Part shown: in pieces, positions 21,367 through 30,888 of the stretch | Numbering within the stretch: position 1 is the stretch's first letter | Layout: every line of letters starts with the position of its first letter | The notes under the pieces: model-generated | Databases searched by the model: none | Seen by the model: the letters and a program-made list of their open reading frames with translations, nothing else | What the model was told of the DNA's origin: nothing | Position numbers and translations under genes: made by a program | Assembly: GCA_030652315.1 (NCBI GenBank) | Contig: JAUSAX010000111.1 | Location: forward strand, 1 to 35,837 | Direction of reading: 5' to 3' | Length of the DNA stretch: 35,837 bases | From: Afipia sp. | GTDB taxonomy: Bacteria > Pseudomonadota > Alphaproteobacteria > Rhizobiales > Xanthobacteraceae

Positions 21367-22608
21367 ATGGCTGAAATTCGCGTTCCGACACTGGGCGAGT
21401 CCGTCACCGAGGCCACCATCGGCCGCTGGTTCAAGAAGGCTGGTGACGCCGTCGCCGTCGATGAGCCCTTGGTCGAACTCGAAACCGACAAGGTGACCAT
21501 CGAAGTGCCGGCGCCGTTCGCGGGAACCCTGGGCGAGATCGTCGCCAAGGACGGCGAGACGGTCGCGGTCGGCGCATTGCTCGGTCAGATCACGGAAGGC
21601 GCTGGCGGCGCCAAGCCCGCCGCGGCCCCGGCCAAGGCGGCTGAACCTGCGCCAGCCAAGGCCGCGCCTGCTGCCGCAGCACCTGCGCCGGCGCAAAAGT
21701 CGCCACCGGCCGACGCGCCGCAGGCACCGTCGGTTCGCAAGCTCTCTGCTGAGTCGGGCGTGGATGCATCGACCGTTCCGGGCTCCGGCAAGGATGGCCG
21801 CGTCACCAAGGGTGACATGCTGGCCGCGATCGAGAAGGCTGCATCGGCACCCACGCCGGTCAATCAGGCCGCCGTTCAGGCGCGCGCGCCGTCGCCTGCC
21901 GACGATGCAGCGCGTGAAGAGCGCGTGAAGATGACGCGGCTGCGCCAGACCATCGCGCGCCGCCTCAAGGACGTGCAGAACACCGCCGCGATGCTGACGA
22001 CTTTCAACGAAGTCGATATGAGCCACGTGATGGCGTTGCGCGCTCAGTACAAGGATGCGTTCGAGAAGAAGCACGGCGCCAAGCTCGGCTTCATGGGCTT
22101 CTTCACCAAGGCCTGCGTGCAGGCGCTGAAGGATATTCCGGCAGTGAACGCCGAGATCGACGGCACCGACCTGATCTACAAGAACTACTACCATGTCGGC
22201 GTTGCGGTCGGCACCGACAAGGGCCTCGTCGTGCCGGTGGTGCGTGACTGCGACCAGAAGTCGATCGCCGACATCGAGAAGAACATCGCCGATTTCGGCA
22301 GGCGCGCGCGCGACGGTCAGTTGAAGATCGACGAGATGCAGGGCGGCACGTTCACCATCACCAATGGCGGCATCTACGGCTCGCTGATGTCGACGCCGAT
22401 CCTCAACGCTCCGCAATCCGCCATCCTCGGCATGCACAAGATCCAGGAACGGCCGGTGGTCATCGGCGGCAAGATCGAAGTTCGCCCGATGATGTATCTG
22501 GCGGTGTCTTACGATCACCGCGTCATCGACGGCAAGGAAGCGGTGACCTTCCTCGTTCGCATCAAGGAAAGCCTTGAGGATCCGGCGCGGCTCGTGCTGG
22601 ATCTGTAA
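21367..22608 (+). CDS. sucB: Dihydrolipoyl succinyltransferase, E2 of 2-oxoglutarate dehydrogenase
   Basis: A 413-residue E2 subunit. A single lipoyl domain occupies about residues 1-77 with the lipoylated Lys42 in [10 protein letters not shown]. An Ala/Pro-rich linker (about 85-125) follows, then a peripheral-subunit-binding domain ([20 protein letters not shown], about 129-165) and the acyltransferase core with catalytic His384 and Asp388 in [13 protein letters not shown]. It transfers succinyl from SucA to CoA. ATG 21367 ([12 protein letters not shown]) has AAGGGG upstream; an in-frame earlier start adds 10 non-family residues. Confidence 0.97.
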   Translation: MAEIRVPTLGESVTEATIGRWFKKAGDAVAVDEPLVELETDKVTIEVPAPFAGTLGEIVAKDGETVAVGALLGQITEGAGGAKPAAAPAKAAEPAPAKAAPAAAAPAPAQKSPPADAPQAPSVRKLSAESGVDASTVPGSGKDGRVTKGDMLAAIEKAASAPTPVNQAAVQARAPSPADDAAREERVKMTRLRQTIARRLKDVQNTAAMLTTFNEVDMSHVMALRAQYKDAFEKKHGAKLGFMGFFTKACVQALKDIPAVNAEIDGTDLIYKNYYHVGVAVGTDKGLVVPVVRDCDQKSIADIEKNIADFGRRARDGQLKIDEMQGGTFTITNGGIYGSLMSTPILNAPQSAILGMHKIQERPVVIGGKIEVRPMMYLAVSYDHRVIDGKEAVTFLVRIKESLEDPARLVLDL

Positions 22609-22612
22609 GCCC

Positions 22613-23251
22613 ATGACTCTGCCGCCCGAATTCCTTGCTTTGTTCGGTGTGTTCGTGTTGGCGGCAATCGCGCCGGGCGCGGACTTCGCCTGCGTACTTC
22701 GCGAGAGCGTGAGCTTTGGGCGGCGGGCAGGAATCGCGACCGCCGCAGGTGTCGGGTCCGCGATCATGGTCCATGTCGCTTACACCGTGACCGGCGTGGG
22801 TCTGATTGTTGCGCAGTCGGTCCTGATCTTCACCATCGTGAAGTGGTGTGGTGCGGCTTATCTGGTTTATCTTGGCGTCCGGTCGCTGACGGCGAGCCGC
22901 CGCTCACCTCAGAGCCTCGAGAAGACCATTGTTCCGGTCGAGAGCGCCCGTAGCGTTGTCACGTCGTACGGCGTGGGCTTTCTCACCAATCTTCTGAACC
23001 CCAAGGCGACGCTGTTTTTCGTTTCGCTGTTTGCCACGATCGTTTCGCACGAGACGCCGGTGATGACGCAGTTCGCATACGGAGCAGCGCTGTCTGTTTT
23101 TCTTGCGGTGTGGTTCAGCTTTGTCGCGGTCTTTCTTACGACTCGCTCGATGCGTGCGGGCTATGAACGTATCGGACATTGGATTGACCGCGCGACGGGG
23201 CTGGTTTTGATCGGACTGGGCGTTCGTATCGCTCTTCAGAAAGCAAACTGA
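22613..23251 (+). CDS. LysE/RhtB family exporter
   Basis: A 212-residue inner-membrane protein with about six helices. It shows the LysE-family features PGADFACVLRESVSFGRRAGIATAAGVGSA near the N-terminus (quoted in parts: PGADF, GRRAGIATAAGVG) and the central GFLTNLLNPKATLFFVSLF. Relatives export amino acids or homoserine lactones; the substrate cannot be read from sequence. Its ATG lies 4 bases after the sucB stop, so it is likely co-transcribed with the dehydrogenase genes, which is an unusual but compact placement. No strong ribosome site of its own is visible, which fits translational coupling. Confidence 0.88.
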   Translation: MTLPPEFLALFGVFVLAAIAPGADFACVLRESVSFGRRAGIATAAGVGSAIMVHVAYTVTGVGLIVAQSVLIFTIVKWCGAAYLVYLGVRSLTASRRSPQSLEKTIVPVESARSVVTSYGVGFLTNLLNPKATLFFVSLFATIVSHETPVMTQFAYGAALSVFLAVWFSFVAVFLTTRSMRAGYERIGHWIDRATGLVLIGLGVRIALQKAN

Positions 23252-23274
23252 GATTCGTGCAGGGATTGGTTCGG

Positions 23275-24018
23275 ATGGACAGCGTTGCTATCGTCACCGG
23301 AGGGAGCCGCGGCATCGGCCGGGCCACGGCGCTGGCCGCCGCATCGCGCGGCTACAAGGTCGTTGTCGGCTACGCCAGCAACAAGGCAGCCGCCGATGAG
23401 GTTGTGGCGAAGATTGAAGCCAGCAATGGCAAGGCCATCGCGGTGAAATGCGACGTCGGCAGTGAGGCCGACATTCTCGCGCTGTTCAAGCAGGCGGATG
23501 CTTTCGGCAAGCTCGGCGCCCTCGTGAACAATGCCGGCGTGGTCGATGCGACCGCCCGCGTCGATGAAATGTCCGCTGCGCGGCTCACCCGCATGATGAA
23601 CGTCAACATCGTCGGCAGCATTCTGTGCGCTCGCGAGGCGGTGAAACGCATGTCCAGCAAGCACGGTGGCACTGGCGGCGTTATCGTCAATATTTCTTCC
23701 GTCGCGGCGACGCTTGGCTCACCCGCGCAATATGTCGACTACGCCGCCTCGAAGGGCGCGATCGATACCTTCACGGTGGGGCTCGCGCGGGAAGTCAGCA
23801 CCGAGGGCATCCGCGTCAACGGAATTCGTCCGGGTCTGATCGACACTGAAATTCATGCCAGTGGTGGCGAGCCGGATCGCGCGCACCGGCTGGCGCATAT
23901 GGTTCCGATGAAGCGGGTCGGCACCGCGGATGAAATCGCCAACGCCGTCGTCTGGCTGATGTCGGACGAGGCGTCATATATCACGGGTACGATCGTCGAT
24001 GTGTCGGGCGGCCGTTAA
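23275..24018 (+). CDS. SDR family NAD(P)-dependent oxidoreductase
   Basis: A 247-residue classical short-chain dehydrogenase. Visible are the cofactor loop TGGSRGIG (residues 8-15), NNAG (84-87), the catalytic serine in NISSVAA (about 141), and Tyr155 with Lys159 in YAASK. The C-terminal VNGIRPGLIDTEIH and SYITGTIVDVSGGR are typical. Substrate unknown; it resembles glucose-1-dehydrogenase/YgfF-like members. A GTG six codons upstream (23257) is an alternative start, but ATG 23275 with AGGGA before it fits the family better. It sits between the LysE gene and lpdA within the 2-oxoglutarate dehydrogenase cluster. Confidence 0.9.
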   Translation: MDSVAIVTGGSRGIGRATALAAASRGYKVVVGYASNKAAADEVVAKIEASNGKAIAVKCDVGSEADILALFKQADAFGKLGALVNNAGVVDATARVDEMSAARLTRMMNVNIVGSILCAREAVKRMSSKHGGTGGVIVNISSVAATLGSPAQYVDYAASKGAIDTFTVGLAREVSTEGIRVNGIRPGLIDTEIHASGGEPDRAHRLAHMVPMKRVGTADEIANAVVWLMSDEASYITGTIVDVSGGR

Positions 24019-24051
24019 CTTCCATTTCTCTGTGAGTACAGGATAATCCTC

Positions 24052-25455
<1,404 letters not shown>

Positions 25456-25482
25456 ACGTGGTCCGGCGCTCGGCCGGCCGCG

Positions 25483-26016
25483 ATGGATGGCTTGACCATG
25501 CGCCGGTTGCTTCGCCCGCTCTGGGTTCTGCTCGCGCTGATCTTTCTGCTCGAAGCATGGCTGTGGGACCGCGTCGAGCCGATCATTGCGCGCATCGTCG
25601 CGCTGATCCCGCTGCCTCGGCTCAAGGCATGGCTTGCTGACCGGGTCGAGCACCTGTCGCCGGGGCTGACGCTGATCGTGTTCGCGGTGCCGGTCGTCGT
25701 TCTGTTTCCGCTCAACCTGGTCGCGGCGTGGCTCCTGGCGCACAAGTATTTCGTGGGTGCGACGACCTTGATCGTTCTTCAGAAGGTTCTTGGCGTCGGC
25801 ATCGTCGCGTTCGTGTTCGACGTGACGCGCGACAAGCTGCTGCAGATGGGCTGGTTCCGAAGGCTCTATGAATTCGTTCTTGATCTTCGCGCGCGGGCTC
25901 TGGCGCTTGTCGCGCCATTCAAGCTCGCCATCCTGCACTGGATGAAGCGTTTCCGCCGCCGGGCATCGCCCGGATTCATCCAGCGCCTGCGTCGGCGGAT
26001 ACAGGCGTCGCGCTAG
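25483..26016 (+). CDS. Hypothetical membrane protein
   Basis: A 177-residue protein with an N-terminal helix (about residues 12-28, LWVLLALIFLLEAWLWD) and two more hydrophobic stretches (about 60-87 LTLIVFAVPVVVLFPLNLVAAWLLA and 92-112 ATTLIVLQKVLGVGIVAFVFD). A strongly basic C-terminal tail follows (KRFRRRASPGFIQRLRRRIQASR in part). I do not recognise a named family. It lies 27 bases after lpdA on the same strand and is probably expressed with it. The start may be ATG 25483 or ATG 25498; the latter has GGATGG ahead of it. It converges with the DUF4337 gene, only 15 bases away. Confidence 0.75.
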   Translation: MDGLTMRRLLRPLWVLLALIFLLEAWLWDRVEPIIARIVALIPLPRLKAWLADRVEHLSPGLTLIVFAVPVVVLFPLNLVAAWLLAHKYFVGATTLIVLQKVLGVGIVAFVFDVTRDKLLQMGWFRRLYEFVLDLRARALALVAPFKLAILHWMKRFRRRASPGFIQRLRRRIQASR

Positions 26017-26031
26017 GCGACGCCGCAACCC

Positions 26032-26622
26032 TTACATCAGATGCACGGCATGCGGGGCGAACAGCCCGATCGCGGTGAACGCCAGTCCTGTCAGAGCCAG
26101 TGCTCCCGCGACCCACGCCAGCGCAATCATGCCGGTGATGATGGTCGCCGATGCCAGCACGATGCCGATCTGGAAAGCAGCGGAGGCCACCTCGTAGTGG
26201 TGATAGCGCGCCATGGAGAGATCGCGCGCTTCCTCGGCCTTCTTGGCGCGTGTGGCCAGTTGCTCGGAGCCTTCGCCGGTTTCCGGTTCGGAGCGATAGC
26301 GCGCCGCGGCCTTGTTCCAGTCATCGATCTGCTTGGCCAGCGCCGCCTTCTGCGCATCGTCACCCGACAGGCCAAGGCTGAGCTTCGCATGCTCGGCCAC
26401 CGCCTGCACGGTGGTGCGCCGGATGCTCTTGGCCTGGAAGAAAGCCCACAGGTTCGAGGCCTCGACGTTCTTGCTGATGGAGTCGGTCTGGGCGCCCTTG
26501 CCGAGCGTCTCGGAGAACGCCAGAAACAGCGCGATCACCGCGATCAGCAATGCGATCCTTTTGTTGGAGCCGGATGCATGTTCGGCATGCTCGGCGTGCT
26601 CCATGCTCTCATGTGCGCCCAT
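26032..26622 (-). CDS. DUF4337 family membrane protein
   Basis: A 196-residue protein with a histidine/glutamate-rich start (MGAHESMEHAEHAEHASG), a first helix (about residues 22-38), a long charged, probably helical middle, and two C-terminal helices (about 148-192). The segment SNLWAFFQAKSIRRTT near residue 57 is the feature I associate with DUF4337. Function unknown. The ribosome site GGGAGGG lies about 9 bases before ATG 26622. The repeated HAEHAEH could bind metal, which is speculation. It lies downstream of xerC on the same strand with a 289-base gap that contains a paired-hairpin element. Confidence 0.8.
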   Translation of the reverse strand: MGAHESMEHAEHAEHASGSNKRIALLIAVIALFLAFSETLGKGAQTDSISKNVEASNLWAFFQAKSIRRTTVQAVAEHAKLSLGLSGDDAQKAALAKQIDDWNKAAARYRSEPETGEGSEQLATRAKKAEEARDLSMARYHHYEVASAAFQIGIVLASATIITGMIALAWVAGALALTGLAFTAIGLFAPHAVHLM

Positions 26623-26747
26623 ATTCAGTATCCCTCCCGGTCAAAATCGGATGCCACGATTGACCGAACTGCGGTTCGCGCGCAAGGGGCGTCCGAAGGA
26701 CTCGGTAGGGCAAATTTTGGCACGACAAATTTATGTCAGGCCACCAT

Positions 26748-26915
26748 CTAGTGGAGTGGATTTGACATTCGCGACCCTGCTGGCAGCGAGTTCGCAAAGC
26801 GAATGTCAAATCCAAAACGCCACTAGAAACCTATATTTGCTAGTGGTCTATCGATTCTAACATTCGCAAGAATGCCTGCTGAAAAGGGATGCGAATGTTA
26901 GAATCGGACCACTAG
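26748..26915. repeat. Paired bulged-hairpin element, copy 2
   Basis: Hairpin 3: outer stem 26748-26756 with 26818-26826 (9 positions, one mismatch), AAA bulge 26815-26817 on the right arm, inner stem 26757-26772 with 26799-26814 (16 bp), loop 26 nt. Spacer AAACCTATATTTG, 26827-26839. Hairpin 4: outer stem 26840-26848 with 26907-26915 (9 bp), TAT bulge 26849-26851 on the left arm, inner stem 26852-26868 with 26890-26906 (17 bp), loop 21 nt. Both hairpins begin and end with CTAG. The plan matches copy 1 position for position, including bulge sequence and side, although most stem bases differ. The final CTAG supplies the stop codon of xerC. Confidence 0.93.
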
Positions 26916-27898
26916 GCTCTTGGATGGGCCGTCTTGTAGACGTCCAGCAGCCGGTCGGCATCGACGCCGGTGTAGATCTGCGTGGTCGACAGCGAGGAGT
27001 GGCCGAGCAACTCCTGGATGGCGCGCAGGTCGCCGCCGCGGGTCAAAAGATGCGTGGCGAAGGAATGACGCAGCGCATGCGGTGTTGCGCTGTCGGGTAG
27101 CCCCAGCGCGCCGCGCAGACGCTCCATCGTTAGTTGGATGATGCGCGGACTGAGCGGCCCGCCGCGTGCGCCAACGAAGATCGGGCTGTCCGCCGCGATG
27201 GTGTGCGGACACACCGCGACATAGTCCTGCACCAGCGCCAGCACATTTTGCAGCACCGGCACCATGCGCGTCTTGTTGCCTTTGCCGGTCACCACGATCA
27301 CGTCGCCCTTGCCGGGCAGCGGCACGTCGCGCCGGATCAAACCGAGGGCTTCGGAAATGCGCAGACCCGATCCGTAGAGCAGCGCCATCACCGCGGCGTC
27401 GCGTGCCCAGATCCATGGATCGCGATTTTCACCGGCGCGAATATCTGCGTCGGTCATCTGCCGTGCGGAGGCCATCTGAATTGGTTTCGGCAGGCTCTTG
27501 CCAATTTTAGGCGCGCGGATCGCGGACAGCGCGCCGACCTTGCCCTTGCCTTCGCGTTCCAGGAAGCGCCCGAACGAGCGCAGTCCGGCCAGCGCCCGCA
27601 TCAGGGAGCGCCCGCCCACGTCATCGGCGCGCCGCGCGGACATAAAGGCGCGCACGTCCGTGGCTTCGATGGCGGCGAACTGCTTCAAGGTGACGAGGCC
27701 GCCCCAGTGCTCGCTCAGAAAGACGAGGCACTGGCGCAGGTCGCGCGCATAGGCTTCCAGCGTCTTGGGCGACAGCCGGCGTTCGGAGCGCAGATGGGAC
27801 AGCCAGTGCGTGATCTCGGCCAGCAGGTCGGGCGCGGCGCAGACGAGCTGCGCGCTTTCCGGGGTAGCTTCGGTTGCGGCGGCGGCTTTGACCATCAT
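26912..27898 (-). CDS. xerC: Tyrosine recombinase XerC
   Basis: A 328-residue tyrosine recombinase. The N-terminal SAM-like domain covers about residues 25-115 (HWLSHLRSERRLSPKTLEAYARDL). The catalytic residues are all visible: Arg180 (GSGLRISE), Lys206 (TGKGNKTR), His274 and Arg277 (PHALRHSFATHLL), His300 (LGHSSLSTTQIYT) and nucleophile Tyr309. With XerD it resolves chromosome dimers at dif. Context and full length favour the chromosomal XerC rather than a phage or integron integrase. The stop TAG lies inside the terminal CTAG of the hairpin element at 26748-26915. It is divergent from priA across another hairpin element. Confidence 0.94.
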   Translation of the reverse strand: MMVKAAAATEATPESAQLVCAAPDLLAEITHWLSHLRSERRLSPKTLEAYARDLRQCLVFLSEHWGGLVTLKQFAAIEATDVRAFMSARRADDVGGRSLMRALAGLRSFGRFLEREGKGKVGALSAIRAPKIGKSLPKPIQMASARQMTDADIRAGENRDPWIWARDAAVMALLYGSGLRISEALGLIRRDVPLPGKGDVIVVTGKGNKTRMVPVLQNVLALVQDYVAVCPHTIAADSPIFVGARGGPLSPRIIQLTMERLRGALGLPDSATPHALRHSFATHLLTRGGDLRAIQELLGHSSLSTTQIYTGVDADRLLDVYKTAHPRA

Positions 27899-27952
27899 AT
27901 GTCTCGCGGGGCGCCTGCGCTTGACAGGAATCGGTTTATCGCACCCTTTTCA

Positions 27953-28065
27953 GGGAGCATGTTCCGGCAAAGTGGACACCGGTTTGCCGTAAGAACATGC
28001 TCCCAAATAGTAAACTGCGCGTATTCTGATCGCAAAACCGGTATCCACTTTTGCGGAATACGCGC
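27953..28065. repeat. Paired palindromes with conserved ACCGGT-type loop, between xerC and priA
   Basis: Hairpin 5: GGGAGCATGTTC (27953-27964) with 27993-28004, TAA bulge 27990-27992, inner CGGCAAA/TTTGCCG, loop GTGGACACCGG. Spacer AAATAGTAAACT (28005-28016). Hairpin 6: GCGCGTATTC (28017-28026) with 28056-28065, TGAT bulge 28027-28030, inner CGCAAAA/TTTTGCG, loop CCGGTATCCAC. The two loops are reverse complements apart from one base, while the outer stems are unrelated. It is therefore an inverted pair of one unit. Palindromes with this AAAGTGG...ACCGGTTT core are common between genes in Rhizobiales. Confidence 0.92.
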
Positions 28066-28094
28066 TATCCTCCTTAATCCGGGCCCCTCCTGCC

Positions 28095-30269
28095 ATGGCA
28101 AGACGAGTCGTCGATGTTCTTGTCCCGGTGGCCCTGAACCAGACCTATTCCTATCGCGTTCCCGACGGCGTCGAACTGAATCCGGGAGACGTGGTCAGTG
28201 TTCCGCTCGGGCCGCGCGACGTCACCGCCGTGGTCTGGGCCGACAATCCGAATCCTGATCCCCGGCTGCATAACCGCCTGAAAGACACCGGCGACAAGCT
28301 CGACGTCCCGCCGCTGAAACCGGAGCTGCGCAGCTTCGTCGACTGGGTTGCCAACTACACGCTGTCGGCGCGCGGCATGGTGCTGCGGATGACGCTGCGC
28401 ATGGGCGAGCATCTCGGACCCGAGCGCGTGCGCATGGGGGTGCGGCTGGTCGGTACGCCGCCGCAACGCATGACGAGCGCGCGGCGTCGCCTGATCGAGA
28501 TCCTGTCGGACGGACTGCTGCACGCGAAGTCCGAAGCTGCAAAGGAAGCCGGCGTCAGCCCCGGCGTGATCGATGGGCTTGTCGACGAAGGCACGCTCGC
28601 CATCGAGCCGTTGCCGCGCGATCTCGCGCCGCCAATGCCCGATCCGTCGTTTTCGGAACCGGATTTTTCTCCGGAGCAGCGCAGCGCCGCCGATGCGATG
28701 AAAGACCTCGCATCGAAGGGTGAGTTTCAGGTCGCGCTGCTCGATGGCGTCACCGGCTCCGGGAAAACCGAAGTTTACTTCGAGGCGGTGGCCGAGAACA
28801 TTCGCCGCGGCCGGCAGACCATGATCCTGATGCCGGAGATCGCGCTGACCGGACAATTCCTCGACCGCTTCAGCCTGCGGTTCGGCGTGCGGCCGATCGA
28901 ATGGCACTCTGAACTGACGCCGCGTACCCGCGCGCGCAACTGGGCGGCGGTCGCGGCGGGCGATGCGCCGGTGGTGGTCGGCGCACGCTCGGCGCTGTTT
29001 CTGCCTTACGCCAATCTCGGTCTCATCATCGTCGATGAAGAACACGATCAGGCCTACAAACAGGACGAGGGCGCGCACTATCATGCGCGCGACATGGCGG
29101 TGGTGCGCGGGTCGATCGCGAAGATTCCGGTCGTGCTGTGTTCGGCGACGCCCTCGGTCGAATCCGAAGTCAACGCACGCAAGGGACGCTATCGTCGCGT
29201 CGCCCTGCCGTCGCGGTTCGGCGGCCAGCACATGCCGCAGATCGAGGCGATCGATCTGAAGCGCGAAGGCCCGCAGCGCGGCCGGTTCATTTCGCCGCGG
29301 CTGGCTGAAGAGATCAAGATTGCAATCGAGCGCAAGGAACAGGCGCTGCTGTTTCTGAATCGTCGCGGATACGCGCCGCTGACCTTGTGCCGCGCCTGCG
29401 GTCATCGGTTCGCTTGTACGATCTGCGATGCGTGGCTGGTCGATCATCGCTTTCGCCAGCGGCTGGTCTGTCATCACTGTGGCTTCTCGATGCCGCGGCC
29501 GCATCAGTGTCCGCATTGCGCAGCGGAGGAATCGCTGGCGGCCATCGGCCCCGGCGTGGAGCGCCTGCAGGAAGAAGCCGCTAATCTGTTTCCCGATGCG
29601 CGCACCATGGTGCTGTCGAGCGATCTGATCACCGACATCGAGACCATGCGGTCGGAACTGAACGAAATCGCCGAGGGGCGTGTCGATATCATCATCGGCA
29701 CGCAGCTGGTGGCGAAGGGGCATAACTTCCCCCGCCTCAATCTGGTCGGCGTGATCGATGCGGATTTGGGATTGGGCAACGGCGATCCGCGCGCCGCCGA
29801 GCGCACGTTTCAATTGCTCAACCAGGTGATCGGCCGCGCCGGCCGCGAGCAGGGACGCGGCGTCGGCTATCTTCAGACACATCAGCCGGAACATCCGGTG
29901 ATGAAGGCACTGGTCGCATCGGACCGCGAAGCGTTCTACGCCAGTGAGATCGAGGCGCGCGAACGCGCGCTGTACCCGCCGTTCGGGCGGCTGGCGTCGT
30001 TGATTATTTCAGCGGGCGATCGTCCGACCGCGGAGGGTTTTGCGCGCAAGCTCGCGGCTACAGCGCCGCTCGACGAACGGGTTCAGGTGCTCGGTCCCGC
30101 GGAAGCGCCGCTCGCTGTGATCAAGGGCCGCTACCGGTTTCGTATTCTGGTGAAGTCGGTGCGCGGCATCGACCTGTCGGCTTATATGCGGGACTGGCTC
30201 GCGGCTGGTCCGAAAACCAAAGGCAATCTCAAGCTCGAGATCGATATCGATCCGCAGAGTTTCTTGTAG
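28095..30269 (+). CDS. priA: Primosomal replication protein N' (PriA helicase)
   Basis: A 724-residue superfamily 2 helicase that restarts stalled replication forks. The N-terminal 3'-DNA-binding domain begins RRVVDVLVPVALNQTYSYRVP. Walker A is GVTGSGKT (residues 218-225), the DEAH-type box is DEEHDQAYKQ, and the zinc-binding cysteines lie in CRACGHRFACTICDAW, CHHCGF and CPHCAAEE. Motifs V/VI (IGTQLVAKGHNFPRL; LLNQVIGRAGR) are intact. ATG 28095 gives the family N-terminus, but no clear ribosome site precedes it. It is divergent from xerC and convergent with the RlpA-like gene. Confidence 0.96.
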   Translation: MARRVVDVLVPVALNQTYSYRVPDGVELNPGDVVSVPLGPRDVTAVVWADNPNPDPRLHNRLKDTGDKLDVPPLKPELRSFVDWVANYTLSARGMVLRMTLRMGEHLGPERVRMGVRLVGTPPQRMTSARRRLIEILSDGLLHAKSEAAKEAGVSPGVIDGLVDEGTLAIEPLPRDLAPPMPDPSFSEPDFSPEQRSAADAMKDLASKGEFQVALLDGVTGSGKTEVYFEAVAENIRRGRQTMILMPEIALTGQFLDRFSLRFGVRPIEWHSELTPRTRARNWAAVAAGDAPVVVGARSALFLPYANLGLIIVDEEHDQAYKQDEGAHYHARDMAVVRGSIAKIPVVLCSATPSVESEVNARKGRYRRVALPSRFGGQHMPQIEAIDLKREGPQRGRFISPRLAEEIKIAIERKEQALLFLNRRGYAPLTLCRACGHRFACTICDAWLVDHRFRQRLVCHHCGFSMPRPHQCPHCAAEESLAAIGPGVERLQEEAANLFPDARTMVLSSDLITDIETMRSELNEIAEGRVDIIIGTQLVAKGHNFPRLNLVGVIDADLGLGNGDPRAAERTFQLLNQVIGRAGREQGRGVGYLQTHQPEHPVMKALVASDREAFYASEIEARERALYPPFGRLASLIISAGDRPTAEGFARKLAATAPLDERVQVLGPAEAPLAVIKGRYRFRILVKSVRGIDLSAYMRDWLAAGPKTKGNLKLEIDIDPQSFL

Positions 30270-30273
30270 AATC

Positions 30274-30356
30274 CGTCATTGCGAGGAGCGACGTGACGAA
30301 GCAATCCAGTCTTTGCTTTGTTGCTTCTGGATTGCTTCGCTTCGCTCGCAATGACG
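30274..30356. repeat. Palindromic repeat of the CGTCATTGCGAG...CAATCCAG type
   Basis: CGTCATTGCGAG (30274-30285) pairs with CTCGCAATGACG (30345-30356), and CGAAGCAATCCAG (30297-30309) with CTGGATTGCTTCG (30327-30339). An asymmetric interior loop of 11 and 5 bases separates them, and the terminal loop is 17 nt. The core motif is a widely dispersed intergenic repeat known from many bacterial genomes. It starts 5 bases after the priA stop. Confidence 0.85.
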
Positions 30357-30383
30357 AAAGCTGCATATCCAGTGAACTCATGA

Positions 30384-30414
30384 AAAAGGCCGGTGCAATT
30401 GGCACCGGCCTTTT
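30384..30414. terminator. Bidirectional intrinsic terminator between priA and the RlpA-like gene
   Basis: AAAAGGCCGGTGC (30384-30396) pairs with GCACCGGCCTTTT (30402-30414) around AATTG, a 13-bp stem. It has A-runs on one side and T-runs on the other, so it works in both directions. It serves convergent priA and the RlpA-like gene. Just after it (30416-30450) the octamer ACGCAACT or close variants recur about four times. Confidence 0.9.
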
Positions 30415-30450
30415 CAACGCAACTTACGCAACGCAACTCGTACGCAACTC

Positions 30451-30888
30451 TTACTGAACTTCTGCAACCACGTGACCGACGCCGCGGCTGGTGAGGCCGA
30501 CCGCGCGGGCAGCGCCCTTCGACAGATCGAGCACGCGGCCCTTGATGAACGGGCCGCGGTCATTGACGGTGACGACGACGCTGCGGCTGCCATGGGTGAC
30601 CTTCAGGCGCGTGCCGAACGGCAGGGTCCGGTGTGCGGCGGTCATGGCCTCCTGATTGAAGCGCTGGCCCGAGGCGGTCTTGCTGCCCGACTCGTTGCCG
30701 TAGAACGAGGCCTTGCCCGAAAAGCTGCGGCCGGAGCCGACAGAGGCATTGGCATCGCGCCAGGATTTGCGCTGGCCGGCTTCGCTCGCAGTAGCGCCAA
30801 GCGCCAAAATTCCGATTGCAACCAACGCGATCGAGGTATTCCGATTCGCAGCGGGTCGCCCCGGCACGCGCTTGATAGCGGCGATCAT
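30451..30888 (-). CDS. RlpA-like septal ring lytic transglycosylase family protein
   Basis: A 145-residue exported protein. A signal peptide (about residues 18-38, TSIALVAIGILALGATASEA) follows a basic N-region. The rest is one double-psi beta-barrel: GKASFYGNESGSKTASGQRF, then TAAHRTLPFGTRLKVTH, VTVNDRGPFIKGRVLDLSKGAA (in two parts) and GLTSRGVGHVVAEV. The N-D-R-G-P-F motif is conserved. There is no SPOR domain and no lipobox cysteine, so it is a short, probably periplasmic member. RlpA proteins cleave denuded glycan strands; activity of such short forms is less certain. GAGGG lies 9 bases before ATG 30888. Confidence 0.88.
   Translation of the reverse strand: MIAAIKRVPGRPAANRNTSIALVAIGILALGATASEAGQRKSWRDANASVGSGRSFSGKASFYGNESGSKTASGQRFNQEAMTAAHRTLPFGTRLKVTHGSRSVVVTVNDRGPFIKGRVLDLSKGAARAVGLTSRGVGHVVAEVQ

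Noticed and set aside
26912..27898. The tyrosine recombinase as a phage, transposon or integron integrase
   Set aside because: Length, motif spacing and location between core genes match XerC, and no mobile genes or attachment-site repeats flank it.
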